Below, piece by piece: positions 8,702 through 16,073 of a stretch of 22,272 bases of DNA. The notes under the pieces were generated by a model. That model did not search any database. It was not told where the DNA came from and was given only the letters and a program-made list of their open reading frames with translations. This DNA comes from Clostridium sp. CAG:1013. GTDB taxonomy: Bacteria; Bacillota; Clostridia; Oscillospirales; Acutalibacteraceae. Within the stretch, counting starts at the first letter, position 1, and each line of letters begins with the position of its first letter. The position numbers and the translations under genes are program-made. The stretch spans positions 1 to 22,272 of the forward strand of contig HF972584.1 of the NCBI GenBank assembly GCA_000432995.1. Reading direction: 5' to 3'.

Positions 8702-8965
8702 TTATTCTTCCATTACTTCAACCATCATCCTGGCACCCAACTTAAAACTGCTCTGGAACAGCAGGCACTCAGCCATAGTCCGATATTCCTGAACAGCATC
8801 TGTGTACCGGGAAAATAGCTCCTTCTGCTCATCTGTCATGGTAGCGAGAAGTTTTTCCTCGTTCCTGGTAATCAAACGCAGTACTTCTTTATATTCCTTG
8901 CAGGCGATTGTATCATATTCTGTCGGCTCAATATTACCGTACCAGAATTCTTCTAAAATCCTCAT
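8702..8965 (-). CDS. DUF6809-like small protein
   Basis: This 87-residue, mostly helical protein begins MRILEEFWYGNIEPTE and resembles DUF6809 proteins found in clostridial mobile elements; the function of the family is unknown to me. The start is ATG at 8965, with AGGAGG 7 bases upstream inside the end of tnpV. The ATG overlaps the tnpV stop codon as ATGA, so translation of the two is coupled. A longer open frame (to 9115) exists but only overlaps tnpV coding sequence and lacks support. The protein is acidic at its C-terminus and has no membrane segment. Confidence 0.7.
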   Translation of the reverse strand: MRILEEFWYGNIEPTEYDTIACKEYKEVLRLITRNEEKLLATMTDEQKELFSRYTDAVQEYRTMAECLLFQSSFKLGARMMVEVMEE

Positions 8966-9357
8966 ACAGCATCCTCCTCGTAGATCAGCTCCCGGAGGAT
9001 GATTTCCTCTGCACGGCTGCGGATACTGTTCATAGCTCTGACCCATGCCATCTGATCCTGGGATTTCAATTCCTCTGTGATTTCCGCAACTTCTTTCATC
9101 TGGGCAATGATACAATGCAGCCGGTCTTGTGCCTGTTCGTTCAGATCAGCCAGGTATGTCCAGAGTTTTCCGGTCAAAATCAGGTCATTATACTGGGCTG
9201 GATGGCACTGCTCCAGATAGGCTTTGTGCATATGGCCCCAAACCCCAATAGGGCGGGTTTCTTCCGGCAATTCCAAGTCGGGAATGTAGTAGTCGCCAAC
9301 CAACGTATACCGCAGACCATTATGTTCATCGTAAATATGATTTTTGAGTTCTTCCAT
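8962..9357 (-). CDS. tnpV: TnpV family transposon-encoded protein
   Basis: The 131-residue protein matches the TnpV family known from Tn4451-type clostridial mobilisable elements. It has the conserved N-terminus NHIYDEHNGLRYTLVGDYYI, PEETRPIG, and the C-terminal KDQM-like and MNSIRSRAEEIILRELIY segments. TnpV is usually regarded as a possible excision or DNA-binding accessory protein; its precise function is not settled. ATG at 9357 has GAGGAG at 9367-9372 (plus-strand positions), so this start is preferred over the upstream in-frame ATG at 9450. No recombinase gene is adjacent, so this pair is probably what remains of, or a satellite to, a mobile element. Confidence 0.85.
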   Translation of the reverse strand: MEELKNHIYDEHNGLRYTLVGDYYIPDLELPEETRPIGVWGHMHKAYLEQCHPAQYNDLILTGKLWTYLADLNEQAQDRLHCIIAQMKEVAEITEELKSQDQMAWVRAMNSIRSRAEEIILRELIYEEDAV

Positions 9358-9665
9358 GTCGTTGATCTCCTCATTCTGGTGTGATAGTTTGCAAGCCTGG
9401 CTCTCCAGAAATATTGGTAAATCATTGGTAAAACTGAGGCTGAAACACAAGAAGTGCTTGATTTACAGGCGTTTTTTCACGTCCGGTAAATCCTGCCGTG
9501 GCAGACGAAAAGTATGTTTGTCATGTCCGATACACTCCCATCCCGTGTTTTTCCATTTAGTATAGCATACAACCCAGGTTCCGTCGAGATGGGTCCCCGG
9601 CCATTGGCTTTGACATCGCTCTGAAAACAGTGCTATTTTGTTCCGACAGTTTTTGAAATAGGCGT

Positions 9666-9703
9666 AAAAAGAACACCTCACATGTTGTGGGGGTGTTCTT
9701 TTT
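9666..9703 (+). terminator. Rho-independent terminator, nearly symmetric
   Basis: Arms AAAAAGAACACC (9666-9677) and GGTGTTCTTTTT (9692-9703) pair over 12 bp and end in a T-run; the complement also gives a T-run, so it can work both ways. The gene-free stretch 9358-10016 holds this element, the promoter at 9779-9807, a 9-base tandem direct repeat ATTGGTAAA (9413-9421, 9424-9432) and a doubtful gene remnant on the minus strand near 9463-9600. Confidence 0.75.
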
Positions 9704-9778
9704 ATTTGGTTTGGCCACGCCTTGTTTTGGAGAATGGGTGGGCTTGCATTCGATTCTTATAAAAGAATTCTTATTTCG

Positions 9779-9807
9779 TTGACGGTTGCATGTGGATGTG
9801 ATATATT
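9779..9807 (+). promoter_or_regulatory. Strong candidate promoter for the lipoprotein gene
   Basis: TTGACG (9779-9784), 17-base spacer, TATATT (9802-9807). It points toward the lipoprotein gene and implies a leader of about 200 bases, in which I see no convincing terminator or riboswitch fold, only a small hairpin (CAGAG/CTCTG, 9964-9981). Confidence 0.55.
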
Positions 9808-10016
9808 AGTTTTAAACAAAAAGCGTGTGGAAAGTGTTGAAAATTATACGACTTTTTCCGACGCCATTTTAGAGGAATGGTTTTTGAAAAGGGGAAGAAT
9901 CCCATGAACTGCGGGAGTTTTAGGTGTGTTCTCTTCTAGTGAAGCTAGGGGATGGCATAGATCCAGAGGGAGCACTCTCTGTGGAAATGAATTTATAAAA
10001 GGAAAGGAGATTGCAC

Positions 10017-10814
10017 ATGGGGAGACATGGGTTCATAACGGGGAGGAAGACTCGTTGGGATATCATGGATGGGATGTTCTTTAAGAGGATGAAAAGAGGC
10101 TCTTTGGTGCTCTTGTCTGTTCTGCTGCTGTGTCTCAGCGGCTGTACGTCCCAGCCTGCTCAAGGACAGTCATCGGGAACTTCTGTGGCGGAGGAGGCCG
10201 CTGAAAGTCAGACGGGGGATACAGGGTTTGTGGATTTGCCCGAGGACGCCGGGACCTTGGCTCCCAAAAACGTGCTGGAAAAGGCACTGCGCCTGACTCA
10301 ACCGGAGGTGGAGTCCGCCCTGGATGTCACCCTTTCCGAGGACAGCAAAAACCCCCGTTCTGGCGGGTACTTGGTGGACTGTGACGTGTCCTTTGGGGAT
10401 GTGTCCGCCACCCAGCTGGATTTCCAGTTTAACAAGGTGAACCAGGAAGATCAGGACCTTTTGCTTTTGGCAGTAGGATACCAGTTTGAGTTTGAGACCG
10501 CCCAAGAGGGTTGGGAAACCTTCCAGGCCATGTCCCAGGCTGCTCGCAATCAGGGGGCCAAGGCCATGACTCAGGAGTATTACAGCCAGGAAAGCGGCTT
10601 TGTCCGGTACGGTACCTTTGAGGAGTTTGACGCTGGCGCTCGGGAGTCCACAGAAAAGTCAGGACTTCCCACCGTAGAGTGTGTGGATCTGTTTTATGTG
10701 GACGAGGGGACCACCTGTGAGTACAGCTTTACTTACGCCCCCGACCAGGGATTCATCGCCACCGTGTTTTATGGGGCGGACGTGAACCGCTCTGTGGGAA
10801 GAGGGAATGCCTAA
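10017..10814 (+). CDS. Predicted secreted lipoprotein of unknown function
   Basis: This 265-residue protein has a basic N-region, a hydrophobic core (LVLLSVLLLCL) and a lipobox LSGC, with the lipidated Cys at residue 43. A Ser/Gly/Gln/Ala-rich linker and an acidic globular domain of about 200 residues without a family I recognise follow. It should be anchored on the outer face of the membrane. ATG 10017 has GGAAAGGAG 7 bases upstream (9/10001-10009), so it is chosen over TTG 10011; it leaves an unusually long ~26-residue lead before the hydrophobic core, and starts at the later ATGs (near 10074 or 10089) would give a more typical signal peptide but have poorer ribosome binding sites. GC content is high compared with the upstream defence block. 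It appears monocistronic, with its own promoter and terminator. Confidence 0.8.
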   Translation: MGRHGFITGRKTRWDIMDGMFFKRMKRGSLVLLSVLLLCLSGCTSQPAQGQSSGTSVAEEAAESQTGDTGFVDLPEDAGTLAPKNVLEKALRLTQPEVESALDVTLSEDSKNPRSGGYLVDCDVSFGDVSATQLDFQFNKVNQEDQDLLLLAVGYQFEFETAQEGWETFQAMSQAARNQGAKAMTQEYYSQESGFVRYGTFEEFDAGARESTEKSGLPTVECVDLFYVDEGTTCEYSFTYAPDQGFIATVFYGADVNRSVGRGNA

Positions 10815-10861
10815 AAATAATGAGAGGGAACTTTTCTGCGTGGCAGGTAATTAAATAATTA

Positions 10862-10899
10862 GAAGGGTCTGCTCCATTGAGGGCAGGCTCTTCTTTTTT
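10862..10899 (+). terminator. Rho-independent terminator after the lipoprotein gene
   Basis: A 13-bp stem (10862-10874 with 10881-10893, three G-T wobbles in the plus-strand RNA) with loop CATTGA is followed by six T. Confidence 0.9.
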
Positions 10900-10954
10900 G
10901 GGGGGCGTATTTTTCACTGAGAAGTGATGGGATTTCCTGGTCTGAAACTCCAAC

Positions 10955-10983
10955 TTGACAAAAAGAAAAAGTTCCCATATAAT
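10955..10983 (+). promoter_or_regulatory. Consensus sigma-A promoter of the marR-MATE operon
   Basis: Perfect TTGACA (10955-10960), 17-base spacer, perfect TATAAT (10978-10983), 30 bases before the MarR start codon. Confidence 0.9.
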
Positions 10984-10995
10984 TACCAAAGGTAA
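10983..10995. promoter_or_regulatory. Palindromic operator candidate for the MarR regulator
   Basis: TTACC-AAA-GGTAA is a perfect 5-3-5 dyad that begins at the last base of the -10 box and runs to the likely transcription start. This is where a MarR repressor would block its own operon; such autoregulation is common for MarR-efflux pairs. The assignment is an inference. Confidence 0.65.
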
Positions 10996-11013
10996 CTAAA
11001 TGGAGGGAAACGG

Positions 11014-11463
11014 ATGGAAATTGCAACGATCAAAACCATGTTTGACACATGCTACCAGGCCAAACGGATTTGGGATATGCTTCCCACCCTGCCAAAAGGG
11101 GTCACGCCGTCTTATATCCACTATCTGGACACCATTGAGTCTTTGGAGCGGCAGGGCGCTCAGGTAAAGGTGTCCGATATCAGCGACGCGCTGAACATTC
11201 CTCGTCCTGGGGTGACCCGTACGGTAAAAGCGATGGAGGCCAAAGGTTATCTGTGTAAACGTGCATCCGAAAGTGACGGCCGTATTACGTATATTTCCAT
11301 CACTCAGGCTGGAAAAGAGTTGTCCCAAAGATACAATGAACAGTATTTTGACCGGCTGGCTCCCTTCCTAAAGGATATTTCGGAGGAGGACGCCAAATGC
11401 ACGATCCAAACCATCCAGCGATTCTATCAAGTCATGGCCGAAAGGAGAATTACTGTTGAGTAA
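11014..11463 (+). CDS. MarR family transcriptional regulator
   Basis: This 149-residue protein has the MarR winged-helix fold: recognition region SDISDALNIPRPGVTRTVKAM (about residues 54-74) and the wing with its conserved DGR (residues ~87-91, ESDGR), flanked by helical dimerisation segments. ATG 11014 follows GGAGGG at 11002-11007. MarR proteins bind palindromic sites as dimers and release DNA when they bind small ligands. This one overlaps the MATE exporter gene by 8 bases, so it very probably represses the pair and responds to an exported compound. The ligand cannot be deduced from the sequence. Confidence is high for the family, moderate for the regulatory role. Confidence 0.9.
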   Translation: MEIATIKTMFDTCYQAKRIWDMLPTLPKGVTPSYIHYLDTIESLERQGAQVKVSDISDALNIPRPGVTRTVKAMEAKGYLCKRASESDGRITYISITQAGKELSQRYNEQYFDRLAPFLKDISEEDAKCTIQTIQRFYQVMAERRITVE

Positions 11464-12805
11464 ACAAAGCGCGGATTTTACACAGGGCAGCATCCTGAAA
11501 AAATTGCTGTGGTTCATGGTGCCCATCCTTGGGGCACTTATTTTACAGGCTGCTTACGGCGCCGTTGACCTGCTGGTGGTAGGACGGTTCGGTTCTACGT
11601 CCGGCGTGTCGGCAGTGTCCACGGGAAGCCAGGTCTTGAATCTGGTCACCTTTGTGGTGACCCAGCTTGCCATGGGTATCACCGTGCTGATTGCCCGGTA
11701 TCTGGGAGAAAAGAGCCCGGAACATATCGGGCCTGTCCTGGGCGGAGCAGCCATTGTGTTCGCCTTGATTTCCGTGGGTTTGTGCGTCCTTCTGGTCTGT
11801 TTCGCCCGGCCTATCTCCGTGCTGATGCAGGCTCCCGAGGAATCTCTGGACCTTACGGTGAGCTATGTGCGTATCTGCGGAAGCGGCATTTTCTTTATCG
11901 TTGCCTACAACTTGCTTTCTGCCATTTTCCGCGGGTTGGGCGACAGCAAGTCGCCGCTGCTGTTTGTCCTGGTGGCTTGTGTGGTCAACATTATCGGGGA
12001 TCTTCTGCTGGTGGCTGTGTTTCGCATGGATGCGGCAGGAGCAGCTCTCGCTACCGTCTTTGCCCAAACTGTCAGCGTGGTGTGCGCTGTTGTGATGCTG
12101 TTCAAAAAGAAACTGCCCTTTTCTCTCACGAGAAAGGATTTTCGCCTCAATCCCCAATGCCGGAAATTCCTCAAGATCGGTTTGCCCCTGGCCTTGCAAG
12201 AGTGCTTGACACAGCTCTCTTTCCTGGCCCTTTGCGCCTTTGTCAACGCTCTGGGCCTGGAGGCTTCTTCCGGTTATGGGGTGGCCAGTAAGATCGTCAG
12301 CTTTGCCATGTTGGTTCCCAGCGCCCTGATGCAGTCCATGGCTTCCTTTGTTTCCCAGAATGTGGGCGCGGGGAATCAAAAGCGGGCAAAACAGTCTATG
12401 CTGACAGGCATCGGCGTGGGGCTGGGATTTGGCTGTGTGGTATTTGTCCTTGTCATGCTGAAGGGCGATGTGCTGTCCGGATTCTTCTCCACTGACGCGG
12501 GGGTTATCCAAAAAGGGTTTGAATACTTAAAGGGGTTTGCTCCGGAGACCATCCTGACGGCGGTGCTGTTCAGCATGATCGGTTACTTCAACGGAAACCA
12601 AAAAACATACTGGGTTATGACCCAGGGGCTGGTGCAGACTCTTCTGGTCCGTTTGCCCATGGCGTATATCATGAGTATCCAGCCAAACGCCAGCCTGACT
12701 ATGATCGGCCTTGCCGCCCCGGCGTCTACGGCGGTGGGCATCCTGTTGAACGTTGGATTTTACATTTATCTGAACCGGCGGCAACATGATAAAGTGAGGG
12801 CATGA
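11456..12805 (+). CDS. MATE family multidrug/cation antiporter
   Basis: The 449-residue integral membrane protein has two MatE repeats and about 12 transmembrane helices. The N-terminal helix region (WFMVPILGALILQAAYGAVD) and the following LLVVGRFG are typical of the NorM/DinF/MepA superfamily. It should export drugs or metabolites using a Na+ or H+ gradient. The start is TTG at 11456, with AAAGGAG (11441-11447) 8 bases before it, and it lies within the end of the marR gene, so translation is likely coupled. Length is normal and the frame is intact. GC content is higher than in the defence block. Substrate unknown; the MepR/MepA pair of staphylococci is the closest arrangement I know. Confidence 0.93.
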   Translation: MSKQSADFTQGSILKKLLWFMVPILGALILQAAYGAVDLLVVGRFGSTSGVSAVSTGSQVLNLVTFVVTQLAMGITVLIARYLGEKSPEHIGPVLGGAAIVFALISVGLCVLLVCFARPISVLMQAPEESLDLTVSYVRICGSGIFFIVAYNLLSAIFRGLGDSKSPLLFVLVACVVNIIGDLLLVAVFRMDAAGAALATVFAQTVSVVCAVVMLFKKKLPFSLTRKDFRLNPQCRKFLKIGLPLALQECLTQLSFLALCAFVNALGLEASSGYGVASKIVSFAMLVPSALMQSMASFVSQNVGAGNQKRAKQSMLTGIGVGLGFGCVVFVLVMLKGDVLSGFFSTDAGVIQKGFEYLKGFAPETILTAVLFSMIGYFNGNQKTYWVMTQGLVQTLLVRLPMAYIMSIQPNASLTMIGLAAPASTAVGILLNVGFYIYLNRRQHDKVRA

Positions 12806-12832
12806 TGCCGTTTTCCTAGCTTATTGAGAAAA

Positions 12833-12879
12833 AGTGGTCCCAATCTATCGACTTGTTCGAGATTAGGACCGCTTTTTTT
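12833..12879 (+). terminator. Rho-independent terminator after the MATE gene
   Basis: A long, slightly bulged stem (12833-12851 with 12857-12872; GTGGTCC pairs with GGACCGC, AATCT with AGATT, TCGA with TCGA) is followed by seven T. Confidence 0.85.
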
Positions 12880-12911
12880 ATTGCAATGAATGTTGGACCA
12901 GCAGCCTTGTG

Positions 12912-12940
12912 TTGACAACCTGATCGTTACACGGTATATT
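12912..12940 (+). promoter_or_regulatory. Promoter of the padR-flavoprotein operon
   Basis: TTGACA (12912-12917), 17-base spacer, TATATT (12935-12940). Confidence 0.85.
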
Positions 12941-12959
12941 ATCTCTAATAGATATATTA
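12935..12959. promoter_or_regulatory. AT-rich dyad, candidate PadR operator
   Basis: An imperfect dyad centred at 12947 (ATCT-CTAAT-AGAT core, 7 of 10 positions paired across the full arms) overlaps the -10 box and the start of transcription. PadR repressors often bind AT-rich dyads at their own promoters; the link here is an inference. Confidence 0.45.
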
Positions 12960-12972
12960 TGTGGAGCGTGCT

Positions 12973-13524
12973 ATGGAATACCTGATTTTAGGTTTACTGA
13001 TCCTTTCGCCGATGACAGGGTATGACTTACAGCAATTTATCAAGAAAAATCTTGCTTTAATCTGTTCCCACAGCGCAGGCAGCGTGCAGACCGCCCTTTC
13101 CAAGCTGGAAAAGGAGGGCAAGGTGACAACCAGCGAATACACCCAAGGCAGACGCCGCAAAAAGATTTTTTCCATTACGGATGAGGGACGTACCGCCTTT
13201 TCCCACTGGGTGGCCCAGCCCATGCAGGCAGACAAAGTAAAAAACATGGAACTGTCCCGTCTGTTTTTTGCAGGGTTGGCCAAGCCGGAGGAGCGTATTT
13301 CCGCTATCCGGGACTATATCCGGCAGATGAAGGAGACACGGGGGATCCTCTGTGCCATAGAGGAACAGGTTCAGAGCATGGACCCAAAGGAACTGACGCC
13401 AGGGAACGATTGGCCTCAGGTGCTGCGCTTTCAGAGGTACACCATCCAGTACGGCATCGCCGCTGCGGAATTTGAGATCGACTGGTACAGCCGTTTGCTT
13501 AACGAATTGGAGGAAGAATTATGA
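12973..13524 (+). CDS. PadR family transcriptional regulator
   Basis: This 183-residue protein has the PadR winged helix at residues ~1-80 (start MEYLILGLLILSPMTGYDLQ, then a recognition helix around SVQTALSKLEKEGKV and a basic wing GRRRKK). A C-terminal helical dimerisation domain of the Vir_act_alpha_C type follows. ATG 12973 has TGGAG 6 bases before it and gives the standard PadR N-terminus; GTG 12961 is in frame but lies almost at the likely transcription start. It overlaps the flavoprotein gene as ATGA, so the two form one operon. It most likely represses its own operon in response to a small molecule. Confidence 0.9.
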   Translation: MEYLILGLLILSPMTGYDLQQFIKKNLALICSHSAGSVQTALSKLEKEGKVTTSEYTQGRRRKKIFSITDEGRTAFSHWVAQPMQADKVKNMELSRLFFAGLAKPEERISAIRDYIRQMKETRGILCAIEEQVQSMDPKELTPGNDWPQVLRFQRYTIQYGIAAAEFEIDWYSRLLNELEEEL

Positions 13525-14876
13525 AGATCCTTGTTTTGAACGCCAGCCCCAAGGGGAATCATTCCACCACTGTTCATACAGCCCTATACTTGCAGGCACT
13601 GCACCCGGAACACGAATTCACCGTTGTCCCTGTGGGCCAGCGGATCAAAAGCTATGAGAAGGACTTTGCTCCGCTGCGAGCTCAGCTGGAGCAGGCGGAG
13701 CTGCTGTTGTTCTGCTACCCGGTCTATACTTTCATTGCTCCTTATCAGCTTCATCGGCTGATTGAGCTTATCAAAGCCGATGGGGTGGACCTATCCGGCA
13801 AATTTGCCTCTCAGATCACCACCTCCAAGCACTTTTACGATGTGACCGCTCACCGCTATGTGGAAGAAAACTGCTTTGATTTGGGAATGAACGTGGTGCG
13901 GGGGCTGTCTGCCGATATGGACGATCTTCTCACTGAACAGGGACAACGGGATGCCCGGAACTTTTTTGACCAGCTGATGTTCTCCTGTGAACATGGGGCA
14001 TTTGTCACGCCGCCTGCCCAAGCGCCTCATGGGGAAAAGGAGATTTATCAGCCGGTGCTCCCGTCTGTTTCGAAAAGCACAGAAAAAGATGTGGTCATCG
14101 TCACCAACTGCGCTCCGGAGGATGAAAACCTGGGGAACATGATTGCGGATTTCCGTGCTGCCCTGCCCTTTGAGAGTCGGGTGGTGAACCTGCGGGAATT
14201 TCCCTTTGCAGGCGGCTGCCTGGGATGCTTTGGCTGTGCCGTCACTGGGAAGTGTGTCTACAAAGATGGATTTGACGAGTTTCTCCGCACCAAGATTCAG
14301 AGCGCGGATGCTTTTGTGTATGCCTTTACCATCTCGGATCACTACACCCACTCCAGCTTCAAGTGCTATGATGACCGGCAGTTCTGCAACGGCCACCGCA
14401 CTGTTACCCATGGGACGCCCATTGCCTACCTTATCAGCGGTGATTATCGGTACGAGAGCAACCTGCGCATGATCGTAGAGGGACGCAGTGAAGTGGGAGG
14501 AAATTACCTGTGCGGTGTGGCCACTGACGAGGGTAATGTCTCTGCTGATATTCAAACTTTGGCGGATTCTCTGGTATTTGCTCTGAAGCGGAAATTGTCC
14601 CGTCCAGCCAATTTTTATGGTGTGGGCGGCATGAAGATCTTCCGTGACCTGATCTACGTGATGCAGGGCATGATGAAGGCCGATCACAAATTTTACAAGG
14701 AACACGGCATCTATGACTTCCCACAGAAGCAGAAAAAGCGTATTATGCAGATGAAGCTGGTGGGAGCGCTTATTGCTATTCCATCGGTACAGAAGAAGAT
14801 GAAAGGGCAGATGAATCAATATATCATCGGACCCTATCAAAAAGTGGTGGAGGAAGCGGCGAAAGCCATAAAATAA
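13521..14876 (+). CDS. Two-domain flavodoxin-like oxidoreductase with an Isf-type cysteine motif
   Basis: The 451-residue protein appears to hold two flavodoxin-like domains. Residues 1-~165 are an NAD(P)H-dependent FMN reductase-like domain with the phosphate-binding loop NASPKGNHSTT (7-17). Residues ~188-400 are a second such domain with C233-x2-C236-x2-C239-x5-C245. That compact cysteine pattern is characteristic of iron-sulfur flavoproteins (Isf), where it binds a 4Fe-4S cluster next to FMN. The second domain has a diverged phosphate loop (NCAPEDENLG). The C-terminal ~70 residues are basic and helical. It probably carries out electron transfer or reduction of quinone/nitro/azo-type compounds in the cytoplasm. 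Translation is coupled to padR by a 4-base overlap (ATGA at 13521-13524). Substrate unknown. Confidence 0.8.
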   Translation: MKILVLNASPKGNHSTTVHTALYLQALHPEHEFTVVPVGQRIKSYEKDFAPLRAQLEQAELLLFCYPVYTFIAPYQLHRLIELIKADGVDLSGKFASQITTSKHFYDVTAHRYVEENCFDLGMNVVRGLSADMDDLLTEQGQRDARNFFDQLMFSCEHGAFVTPPAQAPHGEKEIYQPVLPSVSKSTEKDVVIVTNCAPEDENLGNMIADFRAALPFESRVVNLREFPFAGGCLGCFGCAVTGKCVYKDGFDEFLRTKIQSADAFVYAFTISDHYTHSSFKCYDDRQFCNGHRTVTHGTPIAYLISGDYRYESNLRMIVEGRSEVGGNYLCGVATDEGNVSADIQTLADSLVFALKRKLSRPANFYGVGGMKIFRDLIYVMQGMMKADHKFYKEHGIYDFPQKQKKRIMQMKLVGALIAIPSVQKKMKGQMNQYIIGPYQKVVEEAAKAIK

Positions 14877-14914
14877 GTCGGTCTGAATTCATAAAGAAAC
14901 GAGTGTAATCCTAT

Positions 14915-15799
14915 ATGGCAGAAGAATTAAAAACAAGAAAAAGCGGTAATGACAGAAACAGCATAGTCCTGCTGCACCTTGCCGTAATGCTGTTTGGCTT
15001 TTCCGCTGTTTTAGGACAATTCGTAAGCGCGCCGGCGGTGATTATCGCTGGAGGGCGGGTGATTTTCTCCTCCATAACGCTTTTGATATTCTCTCTTGTC
15101 ACAAAAGCAAGTTTGAAGCTCAGAAGCAAAAAAGATTATGGAATCGCTCTGTTTACAGGTGTGGTCCTGGCCGTCCACTGGACGACATTTTTTCAGTCCA
15201 TACAAAGTTCCTCTGTGGCCATTGGCACCATCACCTTTTCAGCGTTCCCGCTATTCCTTACATTTTTGGAACCTCTGGTATTTCATGAAAAACTGAAGTT
15301 TCGCAGCGTGATAAGCGCTCTGGTTTTGCTGCTGGGAGTGGGGATCACCATTCCTTCCTTTTCCCTGGAAAACGAAACAACCATAGGCATTATCTGGGGA
15401 TTAATCTCCGCTCTGGCTTATGGGGTGATGTCCCTATCCAACCGCTATCTTTCCGGCTTTTACGAGTCCAGGACCATCTGCTTATATGAACAGGGTACCG
15501 CCGCTGTGGTGCTTCTTCCTGCGTTGTTTTTGTTACAGGTCCAGTGGGCCGTTGAGAATGTTGTTGGGATCGCGGCGATAGGACTGGTTTGTACAGCCAT
15601 TGCCCATTCTCTGTATGTGGCAGCACAAAGAAACGTAAAAGCACAGACTGCCGGAGTAATTTCTGGTATGGAGACTGTATATGGGATTCTGTTTGCTTTC
15701 TTGTTTTTGGGGGAAGTCCCAGGTGTTCGGGAACTCATCGGCGGTGCTATTATCCTGGGCGTAGCCGTTTTTTCCTCGCTTACATCATCAAAAAAATAA
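14915..15799 (+). CDS. EamA/DMT family permease
   Basis: This 294-residue membrane protein has two EamA (DUF6) repeats and about ten predicted transmembrane helices, ending in a short lysine tail. The RhaT/YdcZ-type drug/metabolite transporter superfamily exports metabolites or imports small solutes; the substrate cannot be told here. ATG 14915 is 38 bases after the flavoprotein gene, with only a weak ribosome binding site (AAACGAG region), so it may be read from the padR transcript. No promoter is obvious in the gap. Confidence 0.88.
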   Translation: MAEELKTRKSGNDRNSIVLLHLAVMLFGFSAVLGQFVSAPAVIIAGGRVIFSSITLLIFSLVTKASLKLRSKKDYGIALFTGVVLAVHWTTFFQSIQSSSVAIGTITFSAFPLFLTFLEPLVFHEKLKFRSVISALVLLLGVGITIPSFSLENETTIGIIWGLISALAYGVMSLSNRYLSGFYESRTICLYEQGTAAVVLLPALFLLQVQWAVENVVGIAAIGLVCTAIAHSLYVAAQRNVKAQTAGVISGMETVYGILFAFLFLGEVPGVRELIGGAIILGVAVFSSLTSSKK

Positions 15800-15836
15800 C
15801 CTGCCGTGCGCTTGAAAATGCGGACGGTCAGGTTTC
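15798..15836 (+). terminator. Probable terminator overlapping the EamA stop codon
   Basis: A hairpin starts inside the TAA stop: AACCTG (15798-15803) pairs with CAGGTT (15829-15834), CCGT with ACGG, and CGC with GCG around loop TTGAAAAT. Only TTTCG follows, so it is weaker than others in the window. Confidence 0.5.
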
Positions 15837-15984
15837 GTAGTTTGGGGTATTTTGTGGGTTGCAAGTATCGCTTTACCATGATGAAATCCACGAAGGCAGC
15901 CATTCTCGATTTCTCACCGGGCAGTCAGTTGGGGAATGGTCTGGGTGTGTTCAACACGTTTCACAACAGTGAATAGGGAAAGTT

Positions 15985-16028
15985 AGCGGGCAGAAACGGT
16001 CTTTACCGTTCCTGCCCGCTCTTTATTT
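15985..16028. terminator. Strong hairpin terminator between convergent genes
   Basis: AGCGGGCAG (15985-15993) pairs with CTGCCCGCT (16012-16020), continued by a 6-bp inner stem AACGGT/ACCGTT and a CTTT loop; CTTTATTT follows on the plus strand. It lies between the EamA gene and the oppositely oriented mutarotase gene. The rest of 15837-15984 has only a 31-codon plus-strand frame that I do not recognise. Confidence 0.75.
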
Positions 16029-16073
16029 CCGACAAATTAATATGGGCAAATCAAGGTTGTTGCCGAAGGTGGT

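Noticed and set aside
9463..9681. 72-residue minus-strand frame ending DLPDVKKRL
   Set aside because: Its ATG lies in the loop of the terminator at 9666-9703 and has no ribosome binding site. The last ~40 residues have protein-like character and may be a remnant of a longer gene, but support is too thin for a call.
9722..9907. 61-residue plus-strand frame
   Set aside because: The promoter TTGACG/TATATT lies inside it and it lacks a ribosome binding site; more likely the leader of the lipoprotein gene.
11543..12511. 322-residue open frame on the minus strand
   Set aside because: Antisense shadow of the MATE gene; His/Gln/Gly-rich composition is typical of a reverse reading of a membrane protein gene.
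13791..14840. 349-residue open frame on the minus strand
   Set aside because: It lies fully inside the flavoprotein gene in antisense, has no ribosome binding site and shows no family features; the plus-strand protein has clear motifs.
15460..15903. 147-residue minus-strand frame
   Set aside because: Mostly antisense to the EamA gene, no start signal, no family features.
15880..15975. 31-codon plus-strand frame starting MKSTKAAILDF
   Set aside because: No ribosome binding site or recognisable family; could be a gene scar but cannot be supported.
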